From an uncultured Verrucomicrobiales bacterium (GTDB lineage Bacteria; Verrucomicrobiota; Verrucomicrobiia; Verrucomicrobiales; DEV007): 63,447 nt of DNA. Of this stretch, positions 35,783-44,836 are shown piece by piece; position 1 is the stretch's first letter; each line of letters begins with the position of its first letter. Under the pieces are notes generated by a model. The model ran no database searches, had not been told where the DNA came from, and worked only from the letters and a program-made list of their open reading frames with translations. The DNA lies in NCBI GenBank assembly GCA_937891465.1, contig CALAHF010000226.1, forward strand, positions 1-63,447, given 5' to 3'. A program made the translations under genes and the position numbers.

Positions 35783-36334
35783 ATGATTTACGTCGTTTTC
35801 AGATTTTTAAAACGACGTAAAACGTGGAGTGTGATTGCATTTCTTGTCTTCGTCCTTTGGCTGGGGCTTTTCCAGTTTTATCAAAACAACGACGTCGTCC
35901 TCTACAATCGAAACGGCGAAGAAATATCGGTTTTCACGAGCGTAAAGTCGTGGCTGCGCGGTGATTTGGAAGGCGGGATTACCGCGGCAAATGTTAAATA
36001 TCCGAAGGTGATTCAATCGCACCACAGAAGCCCGATACCGCCGATTAAGAGCGTAGTAGCGGACATCCATCGCTACGATCCAGATTTGAAACTGATCTTT
36101 CACGAATCCGTTGATCAGCGTGCCCAAATCGCGCTTTTCTGGAATGAAAGCAAGCGACTGGCGGCCCTTTATACCTTTCCCGAGTCCCACATTTACGCGG
36201 AGCACGAGACTTCGGCTCCCGATCTTACAACTGCTCTTTCACCCTTGACGCCGAAATTGAGGTTGACCTGCGAATCTACTCTTACCAACCGGATGAAGGT
36301 TTTTCTTCATTTCAAAAGCGAACCAGCAAAATGA
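35783..36334 (+). CDS. Membrane-anchored protein of unknown function
   Basis: 183 residues. One N-terminal membrane helix (WSVIAFLVFVLWLGLFQFY, about 14-33) after a basic cytoplasmic start, then a soluble domain facing the periplasm. No family recognised. It is 24 bases after terC and overlaps the next small gene by ATGA, so the three may be cotranscribed. Confidence 0.6.
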   Translation: MIYVVFRFLKRRKTWSVIAFLVFVLWLGLFQFYQNNDVVLYNRNGEEISVFTSVKSWLRGDLEGGITAANVKYPKVIQSHHRSPIPPIKSVVADIHRYDPDLKLIFHESVDQRAQIALFWNESKRLAALYTFPESHIYAEHETSAPDLTTALSPLTPKLRLTCESTLTNRMKVFLHFKSEPAK

Positions 36335-36561
36335 ATAGTCGAATAGAAGGAGCCAACATAGCGACCCTCGATTCCAAACATGGCCCACTCAAATCCTGGG
36401 GGTTCGGAACTGCTATCAATTCCGACGACAACACGAAACTCACTTTTTTCATCGGCTACGACAGATCAGAGAAACGCTGGCGGACCTACGAATTTCGCGT
36501 CCAACACGCCGATACCCGAAGCCGCCGGAATTGGGAAATGCAGGAATTTGATCTTCGCTGA
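36331..36561 (+). CDS. Small hypothetical protein coupled to the preceding gene
   Basis: 76 residues, soluble, with alternating hydrophobic strands (TKLTFFIGYD, RWRTYEFRVQ). Its ATG overlaps the TGA of the membrane protein (ATGA), which favours translational coupling and argues that it is a real gene. No family recognised. Confidence 0.5.
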   Translation: MNSRIEGANIATLDSKHGPLKSWGFGTAINSDDNTKLTFFIGYDRSEKRWRTYEFRVQHADTRSRRNWEMQEFDLR

Positions 36562-36766
36562 GATCAACACTCATCGACTATCCTAACCAAATGTTGTGAT
36601 TTCACATCATTGCCAGACGAACTCGCCTTTATTTCATCATTTACTCAGAAAGTTGGTAACGATTTAAAGAAAAATCCGATAGTATATAGTGAGGGAACCA
36701 TGAATGGAGCAACAGGCCGCGATGCCCCGAATAATTGAAGGCGGAGGAGAGGACGTCGACAAAACT

Positions 36767-36807
36767 GAGCCAACAGGGTTTGATCAGTAATCAGCCCCTG
36801 TTGGATC
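36767..36807. repeat. Dispersed palindrome family A, copy 8 (variant)
   Basis: Arms GAGCCAACAGGG and CCCTGTTGGATC pair well. The inner part is GATC-AGTA-ATC instead of GTTC/GAAC. This is a compensated variant, about 60 bases before the next start codon. Confidence 0.75.
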
Positions 36808-36867
36808 TTTGACGGTCTCCGCATCCACGTGATTGATCCCCTTCCCGATTCCTGTCTATTCTCCAGC

Positions 36868-39006
36868 ATGAAATCGATTCGTGCTTTGTGCCTTTCCATT
36901 CTATGTTTTCAAATCGGAGCGATTTCCGCTTTCGCTGATTTCCAAGCAGGCGCAGCCGTTGTCGATGTCACCCCGGAAATCCTTCCCGTGATTGTGAACG
37001 GCGGTATGACGGGCCGGATGGTCGATACCGTCGACAATCGAATTCATGCGCGGGCCATCGTGATTTCCGACGGCGAGGAACAAATCGCAATCGTTGTCGT
37101 CGACAGCTGCATGATGCCGCGACCGCTGCTGGATTCCGCAAAAAAAATCGCGGCATTGAAAACAAGAATTCCGCCGGAGAACATGCTGATTTCCGCGACG
37201 CACACCCATTCAGCGCCATCAAGCATGGGATGTTTAGGTTCGAACCCCGATGAAAATTACGTTCCGTTTTTGATCAAAAAACTCGTTGAGGCCATCGTTG
37301 CCGCGCAGAAGAACCTCGAGCCGGCCCAGGCTGGGTTTAACAGCGCGGACGCAGCGGAATTCACCGCGCTACGACGCTGGATTCACCTGCCGGACAGCAT
37401 GGTGCCCGATCCTTTCGGAAATCCCACGGGCCGCGCCAATATGCATACCGGGCGCGATTGGAGCAAAGTCGCCGGAGAATCCGGGCCGGAAGATCCTCAG
37501 TTGAGCCTGATTTCGATTCAAGCAGCCGACGGCCGTCCCATCGCCGTGTTGGCGAACTTTTCGATGCACTACTTCGGCGATAAAGCGCTCGGGGCAGACT
37601 ATTTTGGGCGTTTTTCTGAAGGCCTAAAAACGAGGCTCGCCCCGGAAGCCGCCGATGGAAAACCTGCCTTTGTCGGGATGATGTCCCACGGATGCAGCGG
37701 CGATATTTGGCGGCGTGACTACACGAAACCCGTCGAGGAGCGAAACGAAAAGCAGCCCATCGACGAATACACCGAGGGGCTTCTCGATATCGCGATGAAG
37801 GCTTACGAGTCCATCGAATACAAAGCCGATCGCGATTTGGAAATGGAAGAAGCACGACTGAATCTGGCCTATCGCGTGCCCGATGCCCAACGGCTTCAGT
37901 GGGCACAGAAAATCGTTTCCGAAACCGAAGATCCTGACAAACCGAAAACGAAGGAGGAGGTCTATGCTCGCGCCGCCGTCATGCTTCATGAAAAACAACG
38001 GACCGACATCGTAGTCCAGGGCCTCCGGATCGGCGACGACATCGCCATCGCGACCACGCCGAACGAAACTTATGCCATCACCGGATTAAAAATTAAAGCC
38101 GGCAGCCCGGTGAAAAACACCATGGTCATTGAATTGGCCAATGGCGGTGACGGCTACATTCCCCCGCCCGAGCAACATCTTCTAGGCGGTTACAATACGT
38201 GGGAAGCTCGTTCCGCCGGTCTTGAGGTGCTGGCTGAGCCAAAAATTACCGCCACGGCCCTGCGCCTATTGGAAAACGTGTCGGGTAAATCTCAAGTCGA
38301 ACACGTGCTCAGCAAAGGGCCTGCGACCACTGCAATTTTGGATTTGAAGCCGGCCGCTTATTGGCGACTTGATGAGTTTGCCGGCCCGTTGGCAGTTGAC
38401 TTTTCAGGGAACAATCGTGATGCCGTTTACGAACCGCAGGTCATGTTTTTTCTCGAAGGCCCTCGATCCGATTATTTTTGCGAAGACGGCGAAAAGAACC
38501 GCGCGGCCCATTTTGTCGACGATCGGCTTCGTGCACGTATCAATAATCTCGAAGACACGTATTCGATTTCGCTCTGGTTTTGGAATGGAATGCCGGTCGA
38601 TCGGCGCGACGAAACCGGCTGGCTTTTCTCCCGCGATCGGGATCTCGTGTTGAGTAATCACGGCGACCATCTCGGCATCAGCGGGAAGGCTTCGCCCGTC
38701 CCCGGAAAGCTCGCATTTTTCCACGGAGCCGATCCCACCGTGACTGTTTTCGGGAAAGCCGACATCAAGCGTTGGACGTGGAATCATCTCGTGCTGACCC
38801 GTCAGGAAGAATTCATCACCGTGCATTTGAATGGCATCCTAGATCTCGAAACCGAAGCCCCCGCCGATTTCCCAGCCGATTTGGATCGCCTCTTTTTTGG
38901 CGGTCGGAGCGACAACTCCAATAATTTCGAAGGTCGGCTTGATGAAATTTCTGCCTTTAATCGGGCGCTTTCTGCGAAAGAGATCGAGGCGTTGGGTGTG
39001 CAGTAA
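36868..39006 (+). CDS. Neutral-ceramidase-like hydrolase fused to a LamG domain
   Basis: 712 residues with a signal peptide (ALCLSILCFQIGAISAFA). The N-terminal ceramidase-like domain (about 20-470) has AAVVDVTPE, the SATHTHSAPSSMG zinc loop near 110, NFSMHYFG near 228 and MMSHGCSGDIWRRD near 270. Residues about 490-710 form a LamG/concanavalin-like beta-sandwich (AAYWRLDEFAGPLAVDFSGN, TWNHLVLTRQ, FEGRLDEISAFNRALSAKEI), usually carbohydrate-binding. The added LamG suggests a glycan or glycoconjugate substrate rather than free ceramide. The start at 36868 is chosen for the signal peptide. Confidence 0.85.
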   Translation: MKSIRALCLSILCFQIGAISAFADFQAGAAVVDVTPEILPVIVNGGMTGRMVDTVDNRIHARAIVISDGEEQIAIVVVDSCMMPRPLLDSAKKIAALKTRIPPENMLISATHTHSAPSSMGCLGSNPDENYVPFLIKKLVEAIVAAQKNLEPAQAGFNSADAAEFTALRRWIHLPDSMVPDPFGNPTGRANMHTGRDWSKVAGESGPEDPQLSLISIQAADGRPIAVLANFSMHYFGDKALGADYFGRFSEGLKTRLAPEAADGKPAFVGMMSHGCSGDIWRRDYTKPVEERNEKQPIDEYTEGLLDIAMKAYESIEYKADRDLEMEEARLNLAYRVPDAQRLQWAQKIVSETEDPDKPKTKEEVYARAAVMLHEKQRTDIVVQGLRIGDDIAIATTPNETYAITGLKIKAGSPVKNTMVIELANGGDGYIPPPEQHLLGGYNTWEARSAGLEVLAEPKITATALRLLENVSGKSQVEHVLSKGPATTAILDLKPAAYWRLDEFAGPLAVDFSGNNRDAVYEPQVMFFLEGPRSDYFCEDGEKNRAAHFVDDRLRARINNLEDTYSISLWFWNGMPVDRRDETGWLFSRDRDLVLSNHGDHLGISGKASPVPGKLAFFHGADPTVTVFGKADIKRWTWNHLVLTRQEEFITVHLNGILDLETEAPADFPADLDRLFFGGRSDNSNNFEGRLDEISAFNRALSAKEIEALGVQ

Positions 39007-39028
39007 GAGAAAGTGCAATCACACTTTT

Positions 39029-39439
39029 TCACGGAACGGAGAACCAATCTAAATTCCATACCACGCCGATATTCCTCGACGATTCGATCGCGAGCTGCAT
39101 CGCAGCCAGAAATAGACTCATCGCCCAAAAACGAATCGGCTTTTCGGCACGCTCGTAATTCCCCTGTTTGCTTTTAAAAACTCCGGTCACAAGGGAATCA
39201 AGGGAATCGAGCAAAATCCACGTGTGAACTGACCAAAGTAAGACGCCGCCTACGACCTTTAAATGAGAAGTCGAAAGCGGGAGCGTCGTCACAATCATAA
39301 CAACTCCAATGAAGCAAGGAAACCAGATGACAATCCTTGCCCACAGCGGCCAAGCCGATTCGGTATCAGCGCATAATTCACGCAGCTGTTTCGCTTCCGA
39401 TTTAGAACGCGGTGATACCTCTGCCGGACAAGACTTCAT
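39029..39439 (-). CDS. Small membrane protein, unknown function
   Basis: 136 residues with three or four hydrophobic segments: about 34-54 (ARIVIWFPCFIGVVMIVTTL), 62-85 and 103-120. No motif recognised. It converges with the ceramidase-LamG gene. Confidence 0.55.
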   Translation of the reverse strand: MKSCPAEVSPRSKSEAKQLRELCADTESAWPLWARIVIWFPCFIGVVMIVTTLPLSTSHLKVVGGVLLWSVHTWILLDSLDSLVTGVFKSKQGNYERAEKPIRFWAMSLFLAAMQLAIESSRNIGVVWNLDWFSVP

Positions 39440-39535
39440 GAATTAAAGTCTCATTCCCCTCCCCTCTTTTCATCGCTACAATCGTCGGCAACTTTTGTAT
39501 CTCTCCGATCCAGTCATCCACGGGACACTCCACGG

Positions 39536-40258
39536 ATGAATGACAAACTCTGGAACAAGATTCAGAATTTTAACTTTGATAACCCCGAGGCTGATTTCAG
39601 CTTCTCGATGCGCCTGGCGTGGGACAACGGGTGGTCGATGGATTTCACGAATCGAATCGTCGAGGAATATCGGCGGTTTCTCTATCTTGCGTCTGAGGCG
39701 GGGCATCCGGTGACGCCATCAGATGAGGTTGATCAGGCATGGCATTTGCACCTGTGTTACACGCGGTCGTATTGGAATGATTTATGCCGCGACACGATTG
39801 GCAAACCGATTCATCACGGTCCGACAACGGGCGGCTCTGAAGAACGAGAAAAATTTCACGATTGGTATACCGAAACGCTGAAAACGTATGCGACTACTTT
39901 CGGCCACAAAGCGCCGGCGGATTGCTGGCCTGCGGCTGAAAAACGATTCTCGTCCCTGAAATTTGAACGAGTGGATCGCGGCTCACATTTTATCATTCCA
40001 AAACGGGCAGTTGGAATCTCGGCAGCCATCGCTGCATTCATGGTCTTCGCAACCAGCTGTGGCTTGATCGAGAAGTCTCGTGAGGTCCACCCCTTTATCC
40101 CCATAGCCGTCATCATCGGCGGATTGCTGCTCTTTGTGATTCTAAAATTTGGAATCGGAGGGCGCGGTGGCGGAGGCTGTGGATGGGGCGGGTGCGGAGG
40201 AGACTGGTGCGGCGGCGGGTGTGGCGGCGGGTGTGGAGGTTGCGGCGGCTGCGGCTAA
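39536..40258 (+). CDS. Glycine-rich-domain-protein-like (GRDP/DUF1399) with Gly/Cys tail
   Basis: 240 residues. The N-terminal 145 resemble the GRDP/DUF1399 helical domain: IVEEYRRFLYLASEAGHPVT (about 41-60) and VDQAWHLHLCYTRSYW (about 65-80). Two membrane-like stretches follow (about 160-178 and 189-206). The last 30 residues are almost only Gly and Cys (eight Cys) with two Trp. The same N-terminal domain precedes Gly-rich tails in plant and bacterial relatives. The Cys-rich tail could bind metal or be crosslinked. Function unknown. Confidence 0.7.
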   Translation: MNDKLWNKIQNFNFDNPEADFSFSMRLAWDNGWSMDFTNRIVEEYRRFLYLASEAGHPVTPSDEVDQAWHLHLCYTRSYWNDLCRDTIGKPIHHGPTTGGSEEREKFHDWYTETLKTYATTFGHKAPADCWPAAEKRFSSLKFERVDRGSHFIIPKRAVGISAAIAAFMVFATSCGLIEKSREVHPFIPIAVIIGGLLLFVILKFGIGGRGGGGCGWGGCGGDWCGGGCGGGCGGCGGCG

Positions 40259-40280
40259 AAAATGTAAACCGATCCTATTT

Positions 40281-40325
40281 TTCGAAGTGATAGGGTTGGT
40301 TCATCGAACTTACCCTATTGGATCG
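40281..40325. repeat. Dispersed palindrome family A, copy 9
   Basis: TTCGAAGTGATAGGGT, GTTC-ATC-GAAC, ACCCTATTGGATCG. It lies 22 bases after the Gly/Cys-tail gene stop. Confidence 0.9.
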
Positions 40326-40336
40326 TAAAACAAAAT

Positions 40337-40414
40337 TCGGCACCTCGCAGGTTGTCGCGCAACTTCCAACCGCCCGAACGGAGTGAAGTCGTAAGCAAAC
40401 CCTCAAGGTGCCGA
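40337..40414. terminator. Large structured hairpin between convergent genes
   Basis: TCGGCACCT (40337-40345) pairs exactly with AGGTGCCGA (40406-40414). Inside are GTTG-TCGCG-CAAC and an ACTTC...GAAGT stem. A/T tails flank both ends. It could be a bidirectional terminator or a small structured RNA. Confidence 0.5.
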
Positions 40415-40508
40415 TTTCGTGGCAGGTAAACTTTCTTTCTGAACTCGCCTTTATGAGGGCGACCCGATGTTCAAAAAAGGTATTTAGGCTGTCTGTTTGG
40501 TCAAAACA

Positions 40509-40986
40509 TTAGACTGACTGTGCCTCAGGTTCTGTGGCCCGCTGTTTGAGCACCCAACGAAGCTCGCTGGCAAGTCGCTCTGCGTTGTAGGGTTTCGGCA
40601 AGATGCCGACGAATCCGTGTTCGAGAGCGGCTCCGCGTGCATTCTGTTCAAGGTAGCCCTGAACTCACGATCACCTTTGCGTCCGAGCACATCTGCTTAA
40701 TCGTGATGGTAGCTTCCAATCCGGACATACCGCCGGGAAGGGCGAGGTCCATGACTACGACAGAAAATGGCGAGAGTCATCGCGCATGTTTTTGGAACAT
40801 CTCGACGGCTTCTTCGCCGCTACCCACTGGGACAGGGGTGTGTCCCAATCGTTCGATAATGGAGGCTGCCAATAATTGCATCGGCGATTCATCATCTACG
40901 ATGAGAATTTTTTGAGCATCGACGTCAACTGGTTTAGCTCTCGATGTTTGATGTTGTCCCATGGAGACTTCGGTTTGATTTGTCAT
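40509..40986 (-). pseudogene. Broken response-regulator receiver protein
   Basis: The frame starts at 40986. The receiver domain begins ILIVDDESPMQLLAASIIERL (two acidic residues in place) and reads to EMFQKHAR, then hits TGA at 40777-40779. The same frame continues with FSVVVMDLALPGGMSG (phospho-acceptor Asp) up to KVIVSSG. A one-base insertion near 40658-40660 then shifts the frame, after which LEQNARGAALEHGFVGILPKP (the conserved Lys) and the end EAQSV follow. So one stop plus one frameshift separate the three parts. It lies 37 bases downstream of pilB and was probably a pilus/secretion regulator. Confidence 0.8.
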
Positions 40987-41023
40987 GGTTTTTCTTTCCG
41001 TTCGGGGTTTAAAAATAGCTGTT

Positions 41024-43216
41024 TTAGCGTGCGGTGTAGGAGACCTTTTTGATTTCGTCCATCGTGGTATGGCCTTCGAGGACTTGGTTGAGTCCTTCTT
41101 GATAGAGGGTTTGAAAGCCGGTTTTGAGAGCGGCGTTTCGTAGCTCGGTTTGAGATGCCTGGCGTTCAACCATGTCAGCGATCTCGCCGTTGACTTCGCA
41201 CATCTCCATGAGGGCGACTCGACCGCGGTAACCTGTTCCGGAACACTCCGGGCAACCAACGGCGACATAAATCGGGTCGTTGGCGGACTTTGGCTGAATC
41301 CCCTGACGTTGCATGATTTGCACGATATCGGGAGTAGGCTCGACAGGGCGTTTGCAGTAGCTGCAAAGGCGGCGCATGAGTCGCTGGGCCTGGGTCATCG
41401 CGAGGGAATCACCAACGAGGTGAGGCTCCACATCCATTGAAAGCAGTCGGGAAACAGCTCGCAAGGAATCATTCGCGTGCAGGGTGGTGAGAACGAGGTG
41501 GCCTGTCAACGCGGCGTTCACGGCAGCATTAGCGGTCTCGGCATCACGACACTCACCGATCAGAATAACATCCGGGTCCGATCGCAAGAGGGCTCGCAAC
41601 GCATTTCCGAAGGTCAATTTGTGAGTCGGATCGATCTGGGTCTGGTTGATGCCCTCGATTTCATACTCGATCGGGTCCTCACAGGTGTGAATGTTGATCC
41701 CTTCTTCGTTGATCGAGTTGATCAATGCATAAAGCGTGGTGGTTTTACCGGAACCGGTCGGGCCCGTGATGAGAACAAGTCCCTGGTCACGCGCCATCGT
41801 GCGCTTGATGATCGACGACTGGCGACGCGCCAAATTGAGGTCAGAAAGTTCTTTCAAGCCATCCTGCTTATCGAGGAAACGCATGATGATCTTCTGCTTA
41901 TCACGACGACACGGAACGGCGGCGACACGAACGTCGACCATGCGCTTTCCAATAGCCATCGCGAAACGACCGTCGAGTGCCTCTTGACGAGATTGACTCA
42001 TGTTGGAGTAGTTTTTGATGAGGGAGATGAAGCGCAGCATCAATTCCTCCGGCGCGGTGTAAATGGTCCGCATCTGGCCGTCGATCCGGGCACGGAAACG
42101 GGCGACGTTGTAAAATTTCTCGATGTGAAGGTCGGAAGCCCGGTTGGTGACTGCTGTGTAAAGCACCCAGTGCATCATCTCCTCTGGAGTGTGATTCACG
42201 TTTTGCGGGTTGATCTCAGCCATGTCTTCGGGCTCGATTTCGACCAGGTTCGCGTTGTTCGAAAGACTCAGGGTATCTTCCTCAATGGAAACGCCTGCCT
42301 GAGCGTTCAACGAGATTCCACTGCGTGAAATCGCGCCTTTGATGAGCTTTCGGTCGGCAAGGACGGGAATGAATTCCACCGGATCATTGCCCTGGGAAAG
42401 CCATTCGTCTTCAAACGCATAGTCCGACTCATTGGCTGTGAGCAGATAGATTTTGTGTTCGCCCATGTATACGGGATACACATTGTGCTTTTCCAGAAGC
42501 GGCGCGGGAAATCGCTCCTGACGTGGCGCTTCTTCTGGATTGTAGCAAAGCAAACTGGGGCCTTGGATCAAGTAGTCAACCGCGACTCCCAGGTTCGGCT
42601 GAATGCCATTCAAGCCCTCTACATCAATGTATCCTTGCTTTTCAGCGACTTCACCAGAAAGCATCGTGAGGCGTTCTTTCTCCTTATTGTCATAGGGATA
42701 GGCCTCAAGTAACCACTTGAGAGCTATGTCATGATCAGCCTTTCCAAACTGAGGTGGCGTTAGACTTTCAAACTGACCTTCTTGCGGCAAAGGAGAGGTC
42801 GAAAGCCGCATCAAGAGGTCTTTCTTAATTGTCTCATATTGCTGAGACGAAATCGCAATCCGAATGGCAAAACACCCGGGCACTCCCCACATATCGTCCG
42901 GTTTGGGACTATGATGGCCGAAAATAAGGAATGGACCGAGAGTGGAAATCGGCAACCACGGGGTATCTGTCTGGGGGAAACGGCCCAGTTTTCTAAGCAC
43001 GATCTCAGCGTCGACCGAGCAGTGTTCGCGTGGTAATTTAACAGGCAAAAGCCCGAATTGAATTGCGTTCCCCTCCATGGACATCAATCCACCTACAGCA
43101 TCGGAGAATCCCGCCGTCATCGAAGCGGGAGACTGTTCTGGGGCTGGAGCTGCAGCATTCGGTACCTGCGAGGCCGGCTGGGGCTGAGTGGGAGGCTCTT
43201 GTGTAAGTGTGGACAT
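41024..43216 (-). CDS. pilB: PilB/GspE-type assembly ATPase
   Basis: 730 residues. The N-terminal 340 residues are unusual and not a standard MshEN domain. The C-terminal motor has Walker A GPTGSGKT (485-492), Asp box, Walker B DPDVILIGECRD (548-559, with Cys where most have Ile), the His box TGHLVLTTLHAND (571-583), and a zinc-binding tetra-Cys set at C618, C621, C655 and C658. It powers pilus or pseudopilus extension at the inner membrane. It is the head of the motor in a locus with five prepilins upstream. No PilC/GspF, secretin or prepilin peptidase is in this window. Confidence 0.92.
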   Translation of the reverse strand: MSTLTQEPPTQPQPASQVPNAAAPAPEQSPASMTAGFSDAVGGLMSMEGNAIQFGLLPVKLPREHCSVDAEIVLRKLGRFPQTDTPWLPISTLGPFLIFGHHSPKPDDMWGVPGCFAIRIAISSQQYETIKKDLLMRLSTSPLPQEGQFESLTPPQFGKADHDIALKWLLEAYPYDNKEKERLTMLSGEVAEKQGYIDVEGLNGIQPNLGVAVDYLIQGPSLLCYNPEEAPRQERFPAPLLEKHNVYPVYMGEHKIYLLTANESDYAFEDEWLSQGNDPVEFIPVLADRKLIKGAISRSGISLNAQAGVSIEEDTLSLSNNANLVEIEPEDMAEINPQNVNHTPEEMMHWVLYTAVTNRASDLHIEKFYNVARFRARIDGQMRTIYTAPEELMLRFISLIKNYSNMSQSRQEALDGRFAMAIGKRMVDVRVAAVPCRRDKQKIIMRFLDKQDGLKELSDLNLARRQSSIIKRTMARDQGLVLITGPTGSGKTTTLYALINSINEEGINIHTCEDPIEYEIEGINQTQIDPTHKLTFGNALRALLRSDPDVILIGECRDAETANAAVNAALTGHLVLTTLHANDSLRAVSRLLSMDVEPHLVGDSLAMTQAQRLMRRLCSYCKRPVEPTPDIVQIMQRQGIQPKSANDPIYVAVGCPECSGTGYRGRVALMEMCEVNGEIADMVERQASQTELRNAALKTGFQTLYQEGLNQVLEGHTTMDEIKKVSYTAR

Positions 43217-43365
43217 TTTTTGTGAGGCGTTCGTTTTTTCTGAAAAATGATGAAAGATTCTTTCGGGAAGTCTTTCAGTGGGCCTCGGTTATATCAATCT
43301 CGGTGGGGGTAAAGTTGTCTGTATGTGTTTGTGTTGTTTCGTGTAAAACGGTCGCTTCGAGTGTG

Positions 43366-43869
43366 TTATTTCGAGCCAACCGGAGTAAAATCGTTCGGAT
43401 GGACGTAAGGCGTCCCCAAGTCTGTTCCTGCAAAATCAACGCGCAATCCGGTTCCGGCAGTACCTTTCCGAAGCACTTTCCAGGACGATCCCGTCCACTT
43501 AAGTCGATGGTCATTGCTATCGCTGGAACCAAAAGGATTCCAGTCCACGCGCATAAACGGCCCGTGGAGGTTTATTTCAGATGTGTCAGGGCCTTTCCAC
43601 TGCAATGTCCTTAAAACGTATAGCTCATCACCTGCACTTGTGGCGATCTCTGAGAAAGAAAGCTCCCACTGGGAATGCGAGAACTTACGAGTCGCTTTGT
43701 TAAGAGTCGCCATCACATTGTCGGCAATGACGTCTTTCGATTTTCCGAAAATACCGCCCATATTCGTCAATGCAATGCCACTCAAAATCCCCACGACGGC
43801 AACCGTGACCAGCATCTCAACCAAGGAGAATCCACGGGGTGAAGTCTGTTGGAAAGTGAGTGTTTTCAT
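43366..43869 (-). CDS. Prepilin-like protein (type II/IV class, H-like)
   Basis: 167 residues. The class III leader PRGFSLVEMLVTVAVVGIL has the G/F cleavage site and Glu+5 (GFSLVE). The globular part has several Trp and ends GSK. The length and sequence fit a minor pseudopilin. It lies 149 bases upstream of pilB on the same strand. Confidence 0.9.
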   Translation of the reverse strand: MKTLTFQQTSPRGFSLVEMLVTVAVVGILSGIALTNMGGIFGKSKDVIADNVMATLNKATRKFSHSQWELSFSEIATSAGDELYVLRTLQWKGPDTSEINLHGPFMRVDWNPFGSSDSNDHRLKWTGSSWKVLRKGTAGTGLRVDFAGTDLGTPYVHPNDFTPVGSK

Positions 43870-43917
43870 TGACGAGGAGAGGTTTATCGGAGGGAAAAGT
43901 TTGTGCTTCAGAGATGA

Positions 43918-44337
43918 TTAGTATGCAATTGTCGACCCGGCAGTGCCGTCGGCATTTTCGTATTTCAGGACGGTCTTGCTTAAATTGGTGAGATCGTTCG
44001 GTAAATCGAGAGCAAATCCGTTTGGCTTGTAATCACTGAGATTGGTGGGGGCAAAGGACAAATAAGGCGTCAATTCCCTGTAGCGCATGTTTTCAGTAGT
44101 GGCCGCCGCGTAGTCCGCAACTGCCGTGTCGCGGCCTTTTGCTCCGATGTAGGACGCGATCGCCATATTGACAGCTTCAGCCTTAGAAATAGCCAAGTTG
44201 CGTTCACTGTCTTCTTTAATTGCTACAATATTAGGAATTGCTAAAAATGCAATAATTCCGATGATGCCAACGGCCGCAAGCACTTCGACAAGTGAGAAGC
44301 CTTTCTTCGCGGCTGATTTAAAGTGAGATACTTTCAT
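43918..44337 (-). CDS. Prepilin-like protein
   Basis: 139 residues with leader KKGFSLVEVLAAVGIIGIIA (cleavage after Gly, Glu+5). The mature part begins FLAIPNIVAIKEDSERNLAI. A minor pilin of the same locus; 48 bases before the next prepilin. Confidence 0.9.
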   Translation of the reverse strand: MKVSHFKSAAKKGFSLVEVLAAVGIIGIIAFLAIPNIVAIKEDSERNLAISKAEAVNMAIASYIGAKGRDTAVADYAAATTENMRYRELTPYLSFAPTNLSDYKPNGFALDLPNDLTNLSKTVLKYENADGTAGSTIAY

Positions 44338-44395
44338 GTGCGTTATTGATTTGGGAGATTTAGAAGAAGAAAATTTTGAAATTGAGCAGCCGCAG

Positions 44396-44836
44396 TTATT
44401 TCAGCTCCACCTTTGGGTAGGTGTTTGTGCCCCAGGTATCCAACAGCAGATATTGGTTGGTTTTCTTTAAAGCTGCGCTCAAAACTTGATTGCTGTTGGT
44501 CGTGATGTCCGTGAAGTGCGACAGCGTGGAGTCTTCCAGATAATTACCGACGAGCAGCAAACGGGCCTTGCAGGTTCCCGCTGTGTTGTATATCGCCCTC
44601 GTAGCCGTCATACCAGTGAGCGCAGATTGCTGCGTCACCCACGCATTCACCGCGTTTTGAACCGCAGCTTGCTGCTGGCGGGCAATCACCCGGCGAGTGT
44701 CTTGAGCTGCATTCGAGAATGCGGAAATCACCAGTGCCGTCATGATTCCGATCACAGAAATGACGATCAGAAGTTCAATTATCGTAAAACCAGCCTTTCG
44801 GCGGGCGGAGTTAAAAGTCGAAGAAGAAACGTTCAT
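44396..44836 (-). CDS. Prepilin-like protein sharing its leader with the next gene
   Basis: 146 residues. Leader NSARRKAGFTIIELLIVISV, with FTIIE at the cleavage site. The first 27 codons (MNVSSSTFN ... LLIVIS) and the upstream bases are nearly identical to those of the gene at 44984-45421. The globular part differs completely (VIARQQQAAVQNAVNAWVTQ). The start at 44836 places the basic leader in the usual length; the longer frame from 44881 reads through the duplicated intergenic region. Confidence 0.88.
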   Translation of the reverse strand: MNVSSSTFNSARRKAGFTIIELLIVISVIGIMTALVISAFSNAAQDTRRVIARQQQAAVQNAVNAWVTQQSALTGMTATRAIYNTAGTCKARLLLVGNYLEDSTLSHFTDITTNSNQVLSAALKKTNQYLLLDTWGTNTYPKVELK

